A stretch of DNA of 38,600 nt from Helicobacteraceae bacterium (GTDB lineage: Bacteria; Campylobacterota; Campylobacteria; Campylobacterales; SZUA-545): NCBI GenBank assembly GCA_031288475.1, contig JAITRJ010000001.1, positions 1-38,600 of the forward strand, written 5' to 3'. How positions within the stretch are numbered: position 1 is the stretch's first letter; each line of letters opens with the position of its first letter. Made by a program: the position numbers and the translations under genes. The notes beneath the pieces are model-generated. The model was not told the DNA's origin. It saw only the letters and a list, made by a program, of their open reading frames with translations, and did not search any database. This document shows, in pieces, positions 36,585 to 38,600 of this stretch.

Positions 36585-37598
36585 ATGTCGTTAATTAAAC
36601 TGAGCCGATTGGCACTTTTTCATAACCTTTCACAAATAGGCAGTCGTTGCGGCGTTGAAAAGATCGGCGTCGTGCTGAAAGATAACGCATACGGGCACGG
36701 ATTGGCAGAGATAGCGCCGCTATGCGCAGGCTATGGCGTCAGATTCGCCGTCGTGCGTAAACTTTTGGAGGCCGAAAAAATCGCGCCTCTTTTTGATGAG
36801 GTGCTGGTACTTTCCGATCGTGTAAAAAAAACGGCGTCAAATATCAGCTTTGCTGTAAACGATATCGATCTTCTCCCGCCGGAGGGCGCGAATGTGCACA
36901 TAAAGGTTGACTCCGGAATGCATAGAAACGGCGTCGCTTTGTCTGATCTGGAAGGTGCGATTGAGCTTTTATCGGCAAATGGAGTCGTTATCCGCGCCGT
37001 TTTTTCGCATCTGCGATCAGCGGATATTATATCAAGCGAGTTTTTCTGGCAGGAGAAAAACTTCAACCACGCGCGTAACATCGCGCTTAGAACCGCTGAA
37101 CGTCTCAGCCTTGAGTCTCCCAAATTTCACCTTTACAACAGCGCGGGGCTTTTTCGCGCGAAAGATGGCGCAAAGTATGACTATACCCGCGTCGGAATCG
37201 CAATGTACGGCTATTGTGATCTCACTTTTCCCTTTGAGTCGCCAGAATTGAAGCCCGTTTTGTCACTTTGGGCGGATCGCGTTTCTAAACGGCATTTTGA
37301 GAAAGGAGATCGGGCGGGGTACGCCGGAGTGTTTCGCGCCGAAGATGATTTTAACGCCGGAGTATATGATGTGGGTTATGGAGACGGCTTTCTGCGCTTA
37401 AACGGCGGTGAGGGCTACGAAATACCGGGCGGCGGGAAATTGCTGGGTCGGGTTAGTATGGATAACGTAATCGTACGGAGTGATCAAGAGAGGATCTGCA
37501 TTATGGATGACGCGAAGAAATTCGCCGGTTTGCGGGGAACAATCAGCTATGAGGTATTGGCGCGTCTTAACGGGGATATTCCAAGGGTGGTGATTTAA
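36585..37598 (+). CDS. alr: alanine racemase
   Basis: PLP enzyme that provides D-alanine for peptidoglycan, 337 residues (slightly short for the family). The PLP lysine is Lys32 in VVLKDNAYGHG, where the usual motif is VKADAYGHG. The catalytic Tyr246 is in RAGYAGVF, and VDSGMHRNG, TRVGIAMYG and GRVSMDNVIV are the remaining family segments. The ATG at 36585 follows GGATAAGAG. It stands alone, facing away from thrC. A frameshifted unknown gene follows. Confidence 0.92.
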   Translation: MSLIKLSRLALFHNLSQIGSRCGVEKIGVVLKDNAYGHGLAEIAPLCAGYGVRFAVVRKLLEAEKIAPLFDEVLVLSDRVKKTASNISFAVNDIDLLPPEGANVHIKVDSGMHRNGVALSDLEGAIELLSANGVVIRAVFSHLRSADIISSEFFWQEKNFNHARNIALRTAERLSLESPKFHLYNSAGLFRAKDGAKYDYTRVGIAMYGYCDLTFPFESPELKPVLSLWADRVSKRHFEKGDRAGYAGVFRAEDDFNAGVYDVGYGDGFLRLNGGEGYEIPGGGKLLGRVSMDNVIVRSDQERICIMDDAKKFAGLRGTISYEVLARLNGDIPRVVI

Positions 37599-37632
37599 AA
37601 GAATTCTTTTTCCATATATCCCGGAGGAGATT

Positions 37633-38008
37633 ATGCTTGATAGCTTCGCCTGCTCAAGGAGCTACGATAATATTCTTTCGGGCAACTATGCAGATTCTGT
37701 TAGCCCTTTCCAATTTCAAGTAAAAAGCTTGTACGCGCGGGAGACGATAGAGGCGCAGCTATCAGATAGGAAATTGGAAATAAAAACGAGAAAAGAGACA
37801 GGAGCGAGACTACTGAATAAATCCGCACAGCGCGAGGAATACGATCCAACTGCCCACGTAGACACGAATAGCGGTTCTGACAAGTTGCAACATATAAATA
37901 GTAATAGGAAATATTTGGCAAAATCCAAGCTAAATCAAGGTCAAGATTGATAACGACAGCGCTCACGATCTGTGGGGCGTTGAAGCCTACGGCGACAAGG
38001 CGGCGTGA
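37633..38008 (+). pseudogene. unknown gene, probably frameshifted near its 3' end
   Basis: A strong ribosome site (GGAGGAG) precedes ATG 37633, and 105 codons follow to a TGA at 37948. I do not recognise the family. The N-terminal part is Ser-rich, then comes QFQVKSLYARETIEAQLSDR and a Lys-rich helical stretch. Near the end the +1 frame reads IKVKIDNDSAHDLWGVEAYG then DKAA and stops at 38008, which looks like a natural C-terminus (acidic, folded pattern), whereas the last residues of the first frame look random. I therefore suggest a single frameshift between about 37900 and 37945. If no shift exists, the 105-codon ORF is the gene. Confidence 0.5.
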
Positions 38009-38086
38009 TTAACAAGCGTAGCGATCAGACTAAACAGTTAATTGCTCATCCGTAAATAACCATAACTTCGTTGAGGGCAATCATAT

Positions 38087-38564
38087 CTGAAGCGGGACAC
38101 AGCAGGGTGTGGCAAAGAGGCGATATTGTGAAGATCAATCTTGTCAACGGTACTTTTGGATATGGCAGAGTATTGCCTGATCCCTTGATGGCATTTTATG
38201 ACATTTAGACGTCGGAAGGCAAAAATATTTTGCCAAAGGATATTATACTTAAGCCGATATTGTTCCGGGTATACGTTATGCATCGTGCCATAAAATCGGA
38301 TAACTGGGAAATCATTGACAACCTACCTATTGACGACCCGTCATTATTGCCAGAACCAGATTATTTTAAACAGGATTCAATCAGCAAAAATTTTACATTT
38401 ACCACGCTGGCAAAAATATTTCAGTTCCAAGAGAAGCGTGCATTGGTCTTGAACGCGTGGCAGCGTGGGAAGATTGGCATAAGTTCTTCCGCTCCCTCGC
38501 CAGTTATTCCAGCTCTGTCGCCGCTGTGACACGCCCAAGCGGGCGCGGTGTTGAATACATCTGA
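38087..38564 (+). pseudogene. Imm26-family immunity gene, broken
   Basis: Read across frames the segment spells an Imm26-type protein: VWQRGDIVKINLVNGTFGYG and RVLPDPLMAFYDI, then an in-frame TAG at 38206, then ILKPILFRVYV, DNWEIIDNLPIDD and PDYFKQDSISKNF. After a shift near 38400 it continues YHAGKNISVPREACIGLERV and AAWEDWHKFF, stopping at 38562-38564. The order RGDIxKI, GYGRVL, AFxD, ILFxV and CxGLERVAxW is the Imm26 pattern as I know it. Imm26 proteins protect against polymorphic toxins. A stop plus a frameshift mean no full product. No toxin is visible upstream. Confidence 0.7.
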
Positions 38565-38600
38565 CGTATGGCTGTATGGCTTCGCCGTCGTATGGCGCGT

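Overview
The window looks like an origin-proximal chromosome segment of a Campylobacterota (epsilonproteobacterial) bacterium with a fairly balanced GC content. The assignment rests on gene content and order: ruvC divergent from dnaA-dnaN-gyrB, the rlmN / nucleoside phosphorylase-like / hisF / rsmA / RNase J cluster, an RNase J with a long basic N-terminal extension in an apparently Gram-negative genome, and TTATTCACA-type DnaA boxes on both sides of dnaA. No tRNA, rRNA, CRISPR array or intact insertion sequence was seen. CGATCG is strikingly frequent outside the left edge.

Layout. 1-2225: a visibly more GC-rich patch with the end of a PoNi-like immunity gene, a small unknown gene, a DUF3396 (T6SS immunity family) gene and a frameshifted VgrG scrap, i.e. 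the debris of a type VI effector/immunity cassette. 2327-4314: an AraC regulator with a cupin gene, and an FkbM-type methyltransferase. 4413-4900: a broken argJ. 4984-11722: a type II secretion operon (a GspL-like protein with an unusual polytopic N-terminus, GspM-like, GspN-like, GspC, secretin GspD, ATPase GspE). 11848-12762: a Fur-box-preceded DUF2325 gene and a wrecked slyD. 12759-18452 (minus): orphan pseudopilin, transketolase, peroxiredoxin, rlmN, phosphorylase-family gene and hisF, with two parS-like sites at the end of rlmN. 18574-21275: rsmA and rnj.

21276-21888 is a gene-poor stretch holding possible small ORFs and a 71-bp copy of part of ilvD. 21889-23792 (minus) is a probable type II restriction-modification pair, translationally coupled to ilvD. 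23789-28813 (minus) carries ilvD, two tandem transsulfuration-family enzymes, queD and ruvC. 28904-34928 carries dnaA, dnaN, gyrB and an HD-domain gene. An SRP RNA gene (ffs) and thrC follow on the minus strand, then alr (+), a frameshifted unknown gene and an Imm26-family immunity pseudogene.

How it fits together: the core is replication initiation, rRNA/RNA processing and amino-acid biosynthesis (ilvD, thrC, hisF, two Cys/Met-metabolism enzymes), plus a T2SS operon. Between these blocks lie at least five degraded genes (vgrG, argJ, slyD, an unknown gene after alr, an Imm26 gene), so the chromosome is either actively decaying or assembled from error-prone reads. The items most worth a second look are the GspL-like fusion, the restriction-modification pair bracketed by ilvD repeats, the parS pair and the ffs promoter nested inside the thrC terminator.
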